From Pseudorhodobacter antarcticus (GTDB lineage Bacteria; Pseudomonadota; Alphaproteobacteria; Rhodobacterales; Rhodobacteraceae), in the NCBI GenBank assembly GCA_945862435.1, contig CAMAXX010000010.1, forward strand, positions 1 through 64,000: a stretch of DNA of 64,000 bases, in the 5' to 3' direction. Of the stretch, positions 37,121-46,551 are shown in pieces (positions within the stretch are counted from its first letter, which is position 1; every line of letters begins with the position of its first letter). The position numbers and the translations under genes were made by a program. Below the pieces are notes generated by a model. That model was given only the letters and a program-made list of their open reading frames with translations. It searched no databases and was not told where the DNA came from.

Positions 37121-38022
37121 GGTGCGGCGGTCGAACGACTGACTGAGGGCAGGGGCAGCGCCCGTGGAGGTACGGCTGGGCACAGTCCATTGACCAAAGG
37201 CACTGAGCAAACTGCCGCAGGCTGACCGCTTTGCGCAGGCGGCGTCAGCAAGGCGGGGTTCAATATCAGCGGTGCATCATCGCCCGTAGCGGTAATTGGC
37301 GTCACGGTCACTTCGGGTTCTTTTGGCAGTTGCGGGGGCGGCACGACAAGACGGGTTGGATAGCTGCCGTCGCTGTTCAGCACCACCACCTTTGCCCCGT
37401 CTTGCACGCGTTCAAACAAATCCATCACATCTTGGTTAATCATGCGGAAACAACCCGAAGACGCGTTCTGGCCAATCGAAAACCATTCAGGCGTGCCATG
37501 GATGCGGTAGCCGTAATCAATCCCGTTCGTGGTCAAATATAAGGCCCGCGCGCCAAGTGGGTTTTCAGGCCCGCCTGGTTGGCCTTTTTCCCATTTTGCC
37601 AGTTCAGGTTTGCGCGCAATCATTTCTGGCGGGGGTGTCCAAGTGGGCCAATTCTGGCGCGAAGCGATCAGCGCAGTGCCTGCCCATTCAAACCCATCGC
37701 GGCCTACAGAAATGCCATACCGCAATGCACGATTTTTGCCAGTAATCAGGTAAAGATGCTTTTCGCTGGGGTCGATGACAACAGTGCCTTCCGCCTCTGC
37801 GCTGGGGTAATAGACCGACGCGCGCTGAAATTCAGCGGGCACTTTTTCGACGGGCACGGCGGAAATGGCAAATGCACCATCGTCCTTCGCGCCATAAATC
37901 CCCTCAACCAATTTGGGCTCAGGCGCGGCCATAAGGCCTGCTTCGATCAGTTTAGGATCAGGGGTGCAGGCGGAAAGGGCCAAAAAAGCCAATGCGGCCA
38001 ATATAAATAGTTTGTTCAGCAT
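37117..38022 (-). CDS. L,D-transpeptidase (YkuD) lipoprotein
   Basis: 301 residues from the ATG at 38022, with a lipoprotein signal MLNKLFILAALAFLALSAC (lipobox LSAC, Cys19). The YkuD domain runs from about residue 75 to 200: VVIDPSEKHLYLI at its start and the catalytic segment YRIHGTPEWFSIGQNASSGCFRM with His and Cys. It would form 3-3 cross-links or attach lipoproteins to peptidoglycan in the periplasm. The C-terminal 100 residues are Pro-rich and not conserved. It is coupled to the downstream GH3 gene, suggesting a wall-related pair. Confidence 0.9.
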   Translation of the reverse strand: MLNKLFILAALAFLALSACTPDPKLIEAGLMAAPEPKLVEGIYGAKDDGAFAISAVPVEKVPAEFQRASVYYPSAEAEGTVVIDPSEKHLYLITGKNRALRYGISVGRDGFEWAGTALIASRQNWPTWTPPPEMIARKPELAKWEKGQPGGPENPLGARALYLTTNGIDYGYRIHGTPEWFSIGQNASSGCFRMINQDVMDLFERVQDGAKVVVLNSDGSYPTRLVVPPPQLPKEPEVTVTPITATGDDAPLILNPALLTPPAQSGQPAAVCSVPLVNGLCPAVPPRALPLPSVSRSTAAP

Positions 38023-38148
38023 CCGCGCGCCCTTATCAGAATCACAAGTGTTCAATCCGTGACCTTACGGACAGATCAACCGCGCGTCAAAGGCGCCGCT
38101 ACAATATCTTGTGTATATCTTTAATTAAACTACTTAATAACGCGCCCT

Positions 38149-39342
38149 TTAGGTCACCTTGGCGCGTGTTTGATAGGCGGGGTTATCCCACAGGCGATTT
38201 TGCATGATACCCGCTAACACATCGACCGCGCGCGCCACATCGCCTGCATCGATGAACAACGGCGTAAAGCCGCAGCGTATAACATCGGGCGCGCGAAAAT
38301 CGCCCACCACACCGCGCGCAATCATCGCTTGCATAATGGCATAGGCCTGCGGGTGGCGGAACGACACTTGGCTGCCGCGCGCGCCGTGATTGCGCGGGGT
38401 GGCAAGGATCAAGTCTGGGCAGGCCGCCTCGACCCCTGCGATGTATTGATCCATCAGCGCTTGGCTGGCGCTGCGCAGATCGTTCAGATCAACGCCGTTC
38501 CACACATCCAAAGCCGCCTCTAAAGCGGCCAATTGCAAAATTGGCGGGGTTCCCACGCGCATACGGTCAATGCCCGCGCCCGCGCGATACTCCAGTGCAA
38601 AGGCAAAGGGCGCCTCGTGCCCCAGCCAGCCTGATAAGGCAGGGCGGGCGGCATCGGCATGCCGGGGCGAGACGTAGATAAAGGCAGGCCCACCCGGGCC
38701 AGAATTGAGGTATTTATAGGTGCAGCCCACTGCAAAATCGGCCCCACAGGCGGCCAAATGCACAGGAAATGCGCCCGCTGAATGGGCCAAATCCCAAAGG
38801 GTCAGCGCCCCCAGCCCATGCGCTGCAGCCGTTAGCGCGGCCATGTCATGGCGGCGGCCCGTGCGATAATCGACTTCGGTCAGCATCACAGCCGCAACAC
38901 TGTCGTCAATCGCCCCCGCCACATCTTCGGGTGCTACTGTCTTAAGACGATATCCATTGCCCAAGGTGCGGCACAGCCCCTCCGCTATATATAAATCAGA
39001 CGGGAAATTGCCCGTGTCCGACAAGATCACGCGGCGGGTTGGACGCATGTCCAGCGCAGAAGCCAGCGCCTGATAGACCTTGATCGACAACGTATCGCCC
39101 AGCACCACATGGCCCGTTTCGGCCCCGATCAGGGCCGCAATGCGATCGCCTAAACTGCGCGGTAAATCCATCCAGCCCGCGCGGTTCCAGCCGCCAATCA
39201 GCATCTGGCCCCATTCATCGGTGATGGTCTGCGCCACGCGCGCTGCCGCGCCCCGCGGCAAAGGCCCCAGCGAATTGCCATCCAAATAGGTCATCCCTTG
39301 GGGCAAATCGAACATCGCTTTGGTGGCGGCAAAATCGGTCAT
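38149..39342 (-). CDS. kynU: Kynureninase
   Basis: PLP enzyme cleaving kynurenine or 3-hydroxykynurenine to (hydroxy)anthranilate and alanine. 397 residues, with the family start MTYLDGNSLGPLPRGA, the LWDLAHSAGAFPVHL block (Asp binding the PLP ring) and the PLP-lysine in VGCTYKYLNSGPGGPAF. No other kyn gene is adjacent. GGAGGA lies directly upstream of the ATG. Confidence 0.92.
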   Translation of the reverse strand: MTDFAATKAMFDLPQGMTYLDGNSLGPLPRGAAARVAQTITDEWGQMLIGGWNRAGWMDLPRSLGDRIAALIGAETGHVVLGDTLSIKVYQALASALDMRPTRRVILSDTGNFPSDLYIAEGLCRTLGNGYRLKTVAPEDVAGAIDDSVAAVMLTEVDYRTGRRHDMAALTAAAHGLGALTLWDLAHSAGAFPVHLAACGADFAVGCTYKYLNSGPGGPAFIYVSPRHADAARPALSGWLGHEAPFAFALEYRAGAGIDRMRVGTPPILQLAALEAALDVWNGVDLNDLRSASQALMDQYIAGVEAACPDLILATPRNHGARGSQVSFRHPQAYAIMQAMIARGVVGDFRAPDVIRCGFTPLFIDAGDVARAVDVLAGIMQNRLWDNPAYQTRAKVT

Positions 39343-39603
39343 GGCAGTCCTCCTGTTGCCATTACCCTGCCTGCAAAGCGCGGCCCTCGCAAGGCGGGCG
39401 AAAATGGGGCATCAAAGGTCGCAATTGGAACGCGCGGGCTTTGGGGCGAAATTTTATATCAAAGCGAATAATTTTCTCGCAATAATCGAAAAACTGGTTT
39501 TGCCCCTGTTGCAACGGCGTAAAATCGCGTTAATTGCGCCCGAGGAGCGGTGCTTTGGCGCAGGGACAGTGTGCAAGCCGCGTGGCAGGAAAGGGGATAT
39601 CCG

Positions 39604-41187
39604 TTGAAAATTGGGGCTTTAACCGAAATTTTTGCGGGCGAGAATCGCGTGGCGATGACACCTGATTCCGCCACTCAGTTGGTCAAACTGGGCCATACTT
39701 GCGTTATTCAGGCGGGGGCAGGTGTAAAGGCTGGCTTTTCTGATGCCGCATATCAGGCCGCAGGGGTTGAGGTGCTGAAAACCGCCGCCGCCGTGGTGAA
39801 GGCTGCCGATGTGCTGGTCAAAGTGCGCGGCCCCGAGTTGGCCGAAGCGAAAGCCCTGCGCAAAGACCAGACCCTGATTTCGTTCTTTTGGCCCGCTCAA
39901 AACCCAGACCTGTTGGAAGCTGTAAAGGCGCAAGGCGCAACCGTTGTGGCGATGGATATGGTTCCGCGTATCTCGCGCGCGCAAAAAATGGATGCTCTAT
40001 CATCCATGGCCAATATCGCAGGCTACCGCGCCGTGATCGAGGCGGGCAATAACTTTGGCCGCTTTTTCACAGGTCAGGTGACGGCTGCGGGCAAAGTGCC
40101 CCCCGCCAAAGTCCTGATTGTGGGCGCTGGCGTGGCTGGTCTTGCTGCAACGGGAACATCGGTGTCGCTGGGCGCCATCGTGCATGCCTTCGACGTTCGC
40201 CCCGAAGTGGCCGAGCAGATCGAATCCATGGGCGCAAGCTTTGTGTTTTTGGACTTTGCAGACAAGTCTTCTGGGGCGCAAGACGGCGCGGCGACAGGTG
40301 GCTATGCCGCACCCAGCTCGCCCGAATTCCGCGAGGCACAACTTGCCAAATTTCGCGAACTGGCCCCCGACATGGACATCGTCATCACCACCGCGCTAAT
40401 CCCCGGCCGCCCCGCGCCCAAACTGTGGACAGCCGATATGGTCGCCATGATGAAAACGGGCAGCGTGATTATCGATCTGGCCGCCGAACGCGGCGGCAAC
40501 TGCGATTTGACTGTGCCCGACGAGAAAATCGTATCTGACAATGGCGTGACCATCGTTGGATACACCGATTTCCCATCACGCATGGCGGCGCAAGCCTCCA
40601 CGCTGTATTCCACCAACATCCGCCATATGCTGACCGATCTGACGCCAAAGAAAGACGGCGTGATCGTGCACAATATGGAAGATGATGTGATCCGCGGCGC
40701 AACAGTTGCCCACGCAGGCGAGATTACCTATCCGCCGCCGCCGCCAAAAATCGCGGCCATTGCCGCGCAAAAGCCCAAGGAAAAGGTAAAAGAACTGACC
40801 AGAGAGGAAAAGCGTGCCGCTGAAACTGCTGCGTTCAAGGCCCAAACCCGCGCCCAAGTGGGTATGCTGCTAGGAGGCGGCGCGCTTATTCTGTTGGCGG
40901 GTATGTTTACCCCTGCCAGCTTTATGAGCCATTTGATCGTGTTCGTGCTGTCGTGCTTTATCGGCTTCTCGGTGATCTGGAACGTGGCGCATTCCTTGCA
41001 CACGCCGCTAATGGCGGTGACCAATGCGATTTCCTCGATCATTATCTTAGGCGCGATTTTGCAAATAGGCTCTGGCTCGACCTTAGTGATGATCCTTGCG
41101 GGCCTGTCGGTGTTTATGGCGGGCATCAATATCTTTGGCGGCTTTATGGTCACGCGCCGTATGCTGGCCATGTTCCAAAAATCCTAA
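39604..41187 (+). CDS. pntA: NAD(P) transhydrogenase subunit alpha
   Basis: Proton-translocating transhydrogenase that makes NADPH from NADH. 527 residues: soluble NAD(H)-binding domain I ([52 protein letters not shown]) and a C-terminal part with four membrane helices ([16 protein letters not shown] to the end), so it is the undivided alpha form. The start is a TTG at 39604 preceded by AGGAAAGGGG; the frame upstream is open but unrelated. pntB follows after 11 bases. Confidence 0.95.
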   Translation: MKIGALTEIFAGENRVAMTPDSATQLVKLGHTCVIQAGAGVKAGFSDAAYQAAGVEVLKTAAAVVKAADVLVKVRGPELAEAKALRKDQTLISFFWPAQNPDLLEAVKAQGATVVAMDMVPRISRAQKMDALSSMANIAGYRAVIEAGNNFGRFFTGQVTAAGKVPPAKVLIVGAGVAGLAATGTSVSLGAIVHAFDVRPEVAEQIESMGASFVFLDFADKSSGAQDGAATGGYAAPSSPEFREAQLAKFRELAPDMDIVITTALIPGRPAPKLWTADMVAMMKTGSVIIDLAAERGGNCDLTVPDEKIVSDNGVTIVGYTDFPSRMAAQASTLYSTNIRHMLTDLTPKKDGVIVHNMEDDVIRGATVAHAGEITYPPPPPKIAAIAAQKPKEKVKELTREEKRAAETAAFKAQTRAQVGMLLGGGALILLAGMFTPASFMSHLIVFVLSCFIGFSVIWNVAHSLHTPLMAVTNAISSIIILGAILQIGSGSTLVMILAGLSVFMAGINIFGGFMVTRRMLAMFQKS

Positions 41188-41198
41188 GGAGACGGCAG

Positions 41199-42626
41199 AT
41201 GGAAATGGGTTTTACAACCGCAGCTTATGTGATTGCTGCCGTTCTGTTCATCCTGTCTTTGGGGGGACTTTCGGGGCAAGAAAGCGCCAAGCGCGCAGTG
41301 TGGTATGGCATTTCAGGCATGGCGCTGGCGGTGCTGGCAACTTTGGCGGCAGCTTCGGGCGCATGGCTGGCGGCGCTGCTGATTGCAGCAGGCGGGGTGA
41401 TTGGCTGGATCGTCGCCCAGCGCGTACAAATGACAGAAATGCCGCAGCTTGTGGCGGCAATGCACTCGCTGGTGGGGCTGGCTGCCGTGTTCATCGGCTT
41501 TAACGCCGATCTGGAACTTAGCCGCGTTTTTGCATTGGACACCGCGGCGCGCGAGGTGCTAAGTGGTTTTGCTGCGCTGCTGGCGCATAAATCCCCTGTC
41601 GAACAAAACATCCTGCGCGTTGAAGTGTTCCTTGGCGTATTCATCGGCGCGGTCACATTTACAGGCTCGGTTGTCGCCTTTGGCAAACTGGCAGGGCGCG
41701 TGGATGGCAAGGCTAAGAAATTGCCGGGCGGCCATGCGCTGAATGCAGGGGCGGCAATTGGCTCGCTGGTTCTGCTGGGCGTGTATCTGTCGACTGGCGC
41801 GCTGTGGCCGCTGATTGTGATGACGCTGCTGGCGTTCTTTATCGGCTACCATCTGATCATGGGTATCGGCGGGGCCGATATGCCTGTGGTGGTGTCGATG
41901 CTGAACAGCTATTCAGGTTGGGCGGCGTCGGCGATTGGCTTCTCGCTGTCCAATGATCTGCTGATCGTTGTTGGCGCGCTGGTCGGGTCTTCTGGTGCGA
42001 TCTTGTCGTTCATTATGTGTAAGGCGATGAACCGCAGCTTCGTTTCTGTGATCCTGGGCGGCTTTGGCGGCACCACGGGGCCCGCGATGGAAATTGTGGG
42101 CGAGCAGGTGGCCATTGACACCGACGGCGTGGCAGCGGCGCTGAATGATGCCGATAGCGTCATCATCATCCCCGGTTATGGCATGGCGGTGGCGCAGGCG
42201 CAGCAGGCGGTCAGCGAGCTGACCCGCAAGTTGCGCGCGCGCGGCAAAAACGTGCGCTTTGCCATCCACCCCGTGGCAGGCCGCTTGCCGGGCCATATGA
42301 ACGTGCTGCTGGCCGAAGCAAAAGTGCCCTATGACATTGTGCTGGAAATGGACGAGATCAACGATGATTTCCCTTCTACAGACGTGGCCATCGTGATCGG
42401 GTCAAACGACATCGTAAACCCCGCCGCCCAAGAAGACCCCAACAGCCCTATTGCAGGTATGCCCGTGCTGGAATGCTGGAAAGCGAAACTGGTGATCGTA
42501 TCCAAACGTGGGCAGGGCACGGGATATTCGGGTATCGAGAACCCGCTCTTTTATAAAGAAAACACGCGGATGTTCTACGGCGACGCCAAAAAAAGTTTGG
42601 ATGCGCTGCTCCCCTTGATCAACTGA
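41199..42626 (+). CDS. pntB: NAD(P) transhydrogenase subunit beta
   Basis: 475 residues: about nine membrane helices followed by the NADP(H)-binding domain III from about residue 295 ([68 protein letters not shown]). TAAGGAG between the genes is the ribosome binding site. With PntA it couples hydride transfer to proton influx. A G/C hairpin follows the stop. Confidence 0.97.
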   Translation: MEMGFTTAAYVIAAVLFILSLGGLSGQESAKRAVWYGISGMALAVLATLAAASGAWLAALLIAAGGVIGWIVAQRVQMTEMPQLVAAMHSLVGLAAVFIGFNADLELSRVFALDTAAREVLSGFAALLAHKSPVEQNILRVEVFLGVFIGAVTFTGSVVAFGKLAGRVDGKAKKLPGGHALNAGAAIGSLVLLGVYLSTGALWPLIVMTLLAFFIGYHLIMGIGGADMPVVVSMLNSYSGWAASAIGFSLSNDLLIVVGALVGSSGAILSFIMCKAMNRSFVSVILGGFGGTTGPAMEIVGEQVAIDTDGVAAALNDADSVIIIPGYGMAVAQAQQAVSELTRKLRARGKNVRFAIHPVAGRLPGHMNVLLAEAKVPYDIVLEMDEINDDFPSTDVAIVIGSNDIVNPAAQEDPNSPIAGMPVLECWKAKLVIVSKRGQGTGYSGIENPLFYKENTRMFYGDAKKSLDALLPLIN

Positions 42627-42630
42627 AGAA

Positions 42631-42809
42631 GGGGGGCGTATGCCGCCCCCCTCGCTACGCTTCCCCCCTCGCTACGCTTACCCCCTCGCTACGCTTCCCC
42701 CTGCAGGATATTTGGGGAGTTAGGAAGATTATGAATTCGAAGCTTCCTAACTCCATAAATATCCTCAGGGGGGTGAGGAGCAAAGCGACGAGGGGGCGCG
42801 AGCGCCCCC
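42631..42809. repeat. Intergenic hairpin element with tandem repeats after pntB
   Basis: In order: a G/C stem GGGGGGCG/CGCCCCCC right after the pntB stop (42631-42651); three copies of CTCGCTACGCTT at 42651, 42668 and 42685 with a 17-bp period; a 23-bp inverted repeat with arms at 42705-42727 and 42743-42765 (two mismatches) carrying AGGATATTT at the outer ends; and a last stem GGGGGCGC/GCGCCCCC at 42792-42809 that touches the stop of the asparaginase gene. The outer stems may serve as terminators for the convergent genes. Confidence 0.8.
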
Positions 42810-43748
42810 TTACCTCATCTCGCCGCACAGATCGCTTGCAAGAATATCCCGCCCGCCATGGGCCAGTGCATGGGCGAGTTTGGCATAGGCCGCAGATTCG
42901 GTGATCTGCCCCCCGTCCACGATGCCTGCACGCTTCATAGCGGCCCCTGCCGCATAGGTTCCCAATGCTACCCCACCACTTTCGCATTGCGATACCGCAA
43001 TCATCAGCGCGCCGCGCGCGGATGCGGCCATAAGCGCGGCCTCAATCGCGGGATCGTTTGGGATTGTTCCTGCGCCAAACACCCGCAGCACGGCTCCGTC
43101 CACTGCCCCCAGCGCGGCGGCAAAAGCACGCGGTGAGGTGTTCGGGGCCATGCTAAGTACCGCAATTTCGGGCGCGCCATAGGCCATTAGGGCAGGGGTG
43201 CCCCTGCGCAGACTTGGCCAGCCATCCCGCGCGGTAAAGGCATCCGCCGCATGGGAATGCGCTTTGCGCACCAGGGTCCCTGCCATCAGCTTTCCTGCAA
43301 ATTGCACCCAAACGCCAGCGGGCGCGCGGGTTGCAGCCAGCAGCGCATCGCCCAGATTTTGCCGAGCGTCCGTTCCCGCCGCCGCAAGCGGCAGCATGGA
43401 TCCCGTCACAATCACGGCGCGCGAAAGGCCGGCCAAGGCAAAGCTTAAGGCCGCGGCAGTATAGGCCAGCGTATCTGTGCCATGCGTCACCACAAAGCCT
43501 GCATAGCGGTTTTGGCCCGCGAAAATCACCTCCGCGATGCGGTTCCAATCGGCGATCCGCGCATTGGCGCTGTCGATGGCGGGGGTTAAATGCACCATCT
43601 TGGTCTGGCCGCGCGCAATACCCGCGTCGGCTAGCGCGGCAAGGCCAGCCTCTAGCACACCGTCCGCTGGCGCCAGCCCCTCCGGCCCAGATCGCATTGC
43701 AATTGTGCCGCCCGTGTGAATGATACAAATCGTCACCACGCCCTCCAT
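42810..43748 (-). CDS. Asparaginase family protein
   Basis: 312 residues from the ATG at 43748. The first catalytic motif is IIHTGGTIAM (residues 9-18) with the nucleophilic Thr, and the second is FVVTHGTDTLAYTAAAL with the Thr-Asp-Lys-type charge relay region. There is no signal peptide, so the enzyme is cytoplasmic and would hydrolyse L-asparagine or a related amide. A longer frame to 43793 is open but has no better start. Confidence 0.88.
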   Translation of the reverse strand: MEGVVTICIIHTGGTIAMRSGPEGLAPADGVLEAGLAALADAGIARGQTKMVHLTPAIDSANARIADWNRIAEVIFAGQNRYAGFVVTHGTDTLAYTAAALSFALAGLSRAVIVTGSMLPLAAAGTDARQNLGDALLAATRAPAGVWVQFAGKLMAGTLVRKAHSHAADAFTARDGWPSLRRGTPALMAYGAPEIAVLSMAPNTSPRAFAAALGAVDGAVLRVFGAGTIPNDPAIEAALMAASARGALMIAVSQCESGGVALGTYAAGAAMKRAGIVDGGQITESAAYAKLAHALAHGGRDILASDLCGEMR

Positions 43749-43900
43749 TTGGCTGCCTTTTTGGCCGCACATCCGCCATTTGCAAAGCCACAATATGTTG
43801 CATTTTTGGCGGTATACACCTGTGTGCCGTGCGCGCCCTGTTCACCGCAGGTAAATGGGCTATTTTCATCACAGCGTCAAAGATTGCCACAGGTTGCCTC

Positions 43901-45190
43901 ATGACTTTGCCCGACCACCCCCTGCGCTATGCCCTTGTGAACGAGCTGCACGCCCGCCCCTTTCCCGCGCTGGCAGCCCCATGCCAAGTGGTTTATCTGG
44001 CGATCAAAGAGCCCACCGCCGCGCATTCGCGCGACCGCAGCCGTGATCGCGCGCATTTGCTGCAATTGCTTGACCGACATGGCTTGGCCCATCCGCAACC
44101 TGATGCCACGCATCACGCCGCCACCTTGGGCCGCACAGATTTGAAATGGGAAAGCCATACCGAATTTGTGACCTATTCCGCCTTTACGCCCGGGCTGGAT
44201 GCCCGCGCGTTTGACCCCGCAGGCGCTGCCGTTTTGCCCGAGCCTTGGATTGCCGCAAGCCCAGGCCGCGCGATTGTCGCAGTGCTGATCCGCGTAGAAC
44301 TGCTACCTGATGACGAAGACAATATCCTGCCCATGCTGGACGATTGGTTTGTGCCCGAAAGCCTTGCGGCGGCGCAGGTGGTCGATGGGGCCGCCGTGGT
44401 TGCGGGCGATTTTCGCATTGATCCTGCGGGCTATATGCGCTTTGCCGTTTTTGTCCGCGCGGGCACGGGCGCGCGCCGCATTGGCCGCATTGTTCAGCGC
44501 CTATGCGAGATTGAAACCTACCGCGCCATGTCCATGCTGGGTTTGCCGCGCGCGCGCACGCTGTCTGGCCAACTGAACACGCTTGACCCGCGCCTTTCGG
44601 CCCTTGTCACGGGCCTTGACGGGCGCGAGGCGGCTGCCCGCCCTGCCGACGCCGCCCTGCACGAGCTGCTATCCATAGCCGCCGAACTGGAATCGCTGTC
44701 GGTGAACAACAATTTTCGTTTTGCCGCAACAAAGGCCTATGAGGCCATTGTCACCCAGCGCATTGAGGCGCTGCGCGAGGTGCGGGTGGCGGGACGCCAG
44801 ACCTTTGCTGAATTTATGATGCGCCGCTATGATCCCGCCATGCGCACCATCCGCGCGGCCGAAGCCCGCCTAACAGCCATGGCCGAACGTGCCGCCCGCG
44901 CGGCGGAACTGCTGCGCACGCGCGTTGATGTGGAACGCTCGGCCCAGAACCAAGCGTTGTTGCAAAGCATGGACACGCGGGCGGATATGGCGCTGCGCCT
45001 TCAGCACACAGTCGAAGGTCTTTCGGTGGTTGCGGTGAGCTATTACGCGCTGGGGCTGGTGGCCTATATCGCCACCCCCATTGGCGAGGCGCTGCATCTG
45101 CCCAAAACCCTGCTGATGGCGGCGGCCGTGCCCGTGGTATTGCTGCTGGTTTGGTGGGGCTTGCGCCGCCTGCGCGCGCGTGTTCTTTAG
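43901..45190 (+). CDS. DUF3422 family membrane-anchored protein
   Basis: 429 residues matching DUF3422: the N-terminal HPLRYALVNELHARPFPAL is diagnostic, with LGRTDLKWESHTEF following. The long helical middle part contains coiled-coil stretches (about residues 300-375), and the C-terminus has two hydrophobic helices (VVAVSYYALGLVAYIA and LLMAAAVPVVLLLVWWGL). Function unknown. The FAD oxidoreductase gene starts 20 bases after its stop. Confidence 0.88.
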   Translation: MTLPDHPLRYALVNELHARPFPALAAPCQVVYLAIKEPTAAHSRDRSRDRAHLLQLLDRHGLAHPQPDATHHAATLGRTDLKWESHTEFVTYSAFTPGLDARAFDPAGAAVLPEPWIAASPGRAIVAVLIRVELLPDDEDNILPMLDDWFVPESLAAAQVVDGAAVVAGDFRIDPAGYMRFAVFVRAGTGARRIGRIVQRLCEIETYRAMSMLGLPRARTLSGQLNTLDPRLSALVTGLDGREAAARPADAALHELLSIAAELESLSVNNNFRFAATKAYEAIVTQRIEALREVRVAGRQTFAEFMMRRYDPAMRTIRAAEARLTAMAERAARAAELLRTRVDVERSAQNQALLQSMDTRADMALRLQHTVEGLSVVAVSYYALGLVAYIATPIGEALHLPKTLLMAAAVPVVLLLVWWGLRRLRARVL

Positions 45191-45210
45191 CCCCAAAAAG
45201 GGCTCATATC

Positions 45211-46551
45211 ATGCCAAGTCTGCCGCATCCAATTTCTATGAATTTGCCTGCCAAATATTCGGGGAGACTGCCCCCTGCCTGTGACGTTGTCGTCATCGGC
45301 GGTGGGGTGATGGGCGTATCGGCCGCGCTGGAACTGGCCGCGCGCGGGCAAAAGGTAGTGCTGTGTGAAAAGGGGCGCATTGCGGGCGAACAGTCGTCGC
45401 GCAACTGGGGCTGGATCCGCCAACAGGGCCGCGATTTGGCCGAATTGCCCGTGATGATGGAAAGCCTATCCATCTGGGCGAGGCATGCCAAAAACCTGCC
45501 CAAAGATTTGGGTTTTGCCCAGCAAGGCGTGGTCTACCTTGCCCTGACCGCGCCCGAGATGGACGGGTTTGAAACTTGGGCACAGGCGGCGCGTGCGCAT
45601 GGGCTGCATACCCGGCTTTTAAGCCGCAACGATGTGGCTGCCCGCTTTGGCACGGATAAGTGGGTTGGGGGGCTGGAAACCCCTTCCGACGCGCGGGCCG
45701 AGCCGTGGCGCGCTGTGCCGCTTTTGGCAGATTACGCCCGCGCGCAGGGCGTACTTTTGCGCGAAGGCTGCGCCGTGCGCCGTTTGGACGTGACTAATGG
45801 CGCGATCACGGGGGTGTTTACCGAAAGCGGGCGCATTGCCTGCCCCCGTGTCGTCGTGGCAGGCGGCGCTTGGTCGTCGCTGTTTTTGCGCAATGAAGGC
45901 ATTGATATTCCCCAGCTTTCGGTTCGATCTTCGGTCGGGATTATCCCCGATCAGCGCCAAACCTATGCAGGCAACGCCGCCGATGACCGTATCGGGTTTC
46001 GCGCGCGGATGGATGGCGGCACATCGCTTGCCCCCGGCTTTGCGCATGATTTCTACATCGGCCCCGATGCGTTTCGCCACTTTTCGTTGTATTGGCCCCA
46101 ATACAAAAAAGACCGCCGCGCAACGCATCTGCGCGCGATGGCCCCGCGCGGATTTCCCGATGCTTGGGGCACCGCGCGGCGCTGGCGCGCAGATGAGGTC
46201 AGCCCCTTTGAGGCGATGCGTATTTTAAACCCCGCGCCCAATACCCGCGCCTTGGGGCGCGCCGCGCGCGATTTCGCGGCGGCCTTTGGCGGCGGCGCAG
46301 CGCAGTATAGCCACCAATGGGCGGGGATGATTGATATGATGCCCGATGTTGTGCCCGTCATCTCGAACGCGCCCATCGCGGGGTTGATCATTGCCACGGG
46401 CCTGTCTGGCCACGGCTTTGGGATTGGGCCTGGCTTTGGCCGCGTGGTGGCCGATCTGGCATTGGGGCGGGATGTCGGCCATGATCTGACCCGCTTTCGC
46501 CTTGCCCGCTTTAGCGATGGCAGTGTCATCGCCCCCGGCCCCAGTCTATGA
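45211..46551 (+). CDS. FAD-dependent oxidoreductase, DAO family
   Basis: 446 residues. The dinucleotide-binding motif VVVIGGGVMGVSAALELAARGQKVVLCEKG is near residues 28-57, followed by AGEQSSRNWGWIRQQGRD typical of the D-amino-acid oxidase/sarcosine-oxidase-like group, and the C-terminal GLSGHGFGIGPGFGRVVADL that closes the FAD site. It oxidises an amine or amino acid of unknown identity. Start at 45211; ATG 45238 is an alternative. Its stop overlaps the next ATG (ATGA). Confidence 0.86.
   Translation: MPSLPHPISMNLPAKYSGRLPPACDVVVIGGGVMGVSAALELAARGQKVVLCEKGRIAGEQSSRNWGWIRQQGRDLAELPVMMESLSIWARHAKNLPKDLGFAQQGVVYLALTAPEMDGFETWAQAARAHGLHTRLLSRNDVAARFGTDKWVGGLETPSDARAEPWRAVPLLADYARAQGVLLREGCAVRRLDVTNGAITGVFTESGRIACPRVVVAGGAWSSLFLRNEGIDIPQLSVRSSVGIIPDQRQTYAGNAADDRIGFRARMDGGTSLAPGFAHDFYIGPDAFRHFSLYWPQYKKDRRATHLRAMAPRGFPDAWGTARRWRADEVSPFEAMRILNPAPNTRALGRAARDFAAAFGGGAAQYSHQWAGMIDMMPDVVPVISNAPIAGLIIATGLSGHGFGIGPGFGRVVADLALGRDVGHDLTRFRLARFSDGSVIAPGPSL

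Noticed and set aside
34045..39342. A kynurenine/quinolinate cluster made of the ACMSD-like gene and kynU
   Set aside because: The two genes are 3-4 kb apart on opposite strands, separated by wall-related genes, and the amidohydrolase belongs to the other operon; no kynA, kynB or nadC is present.
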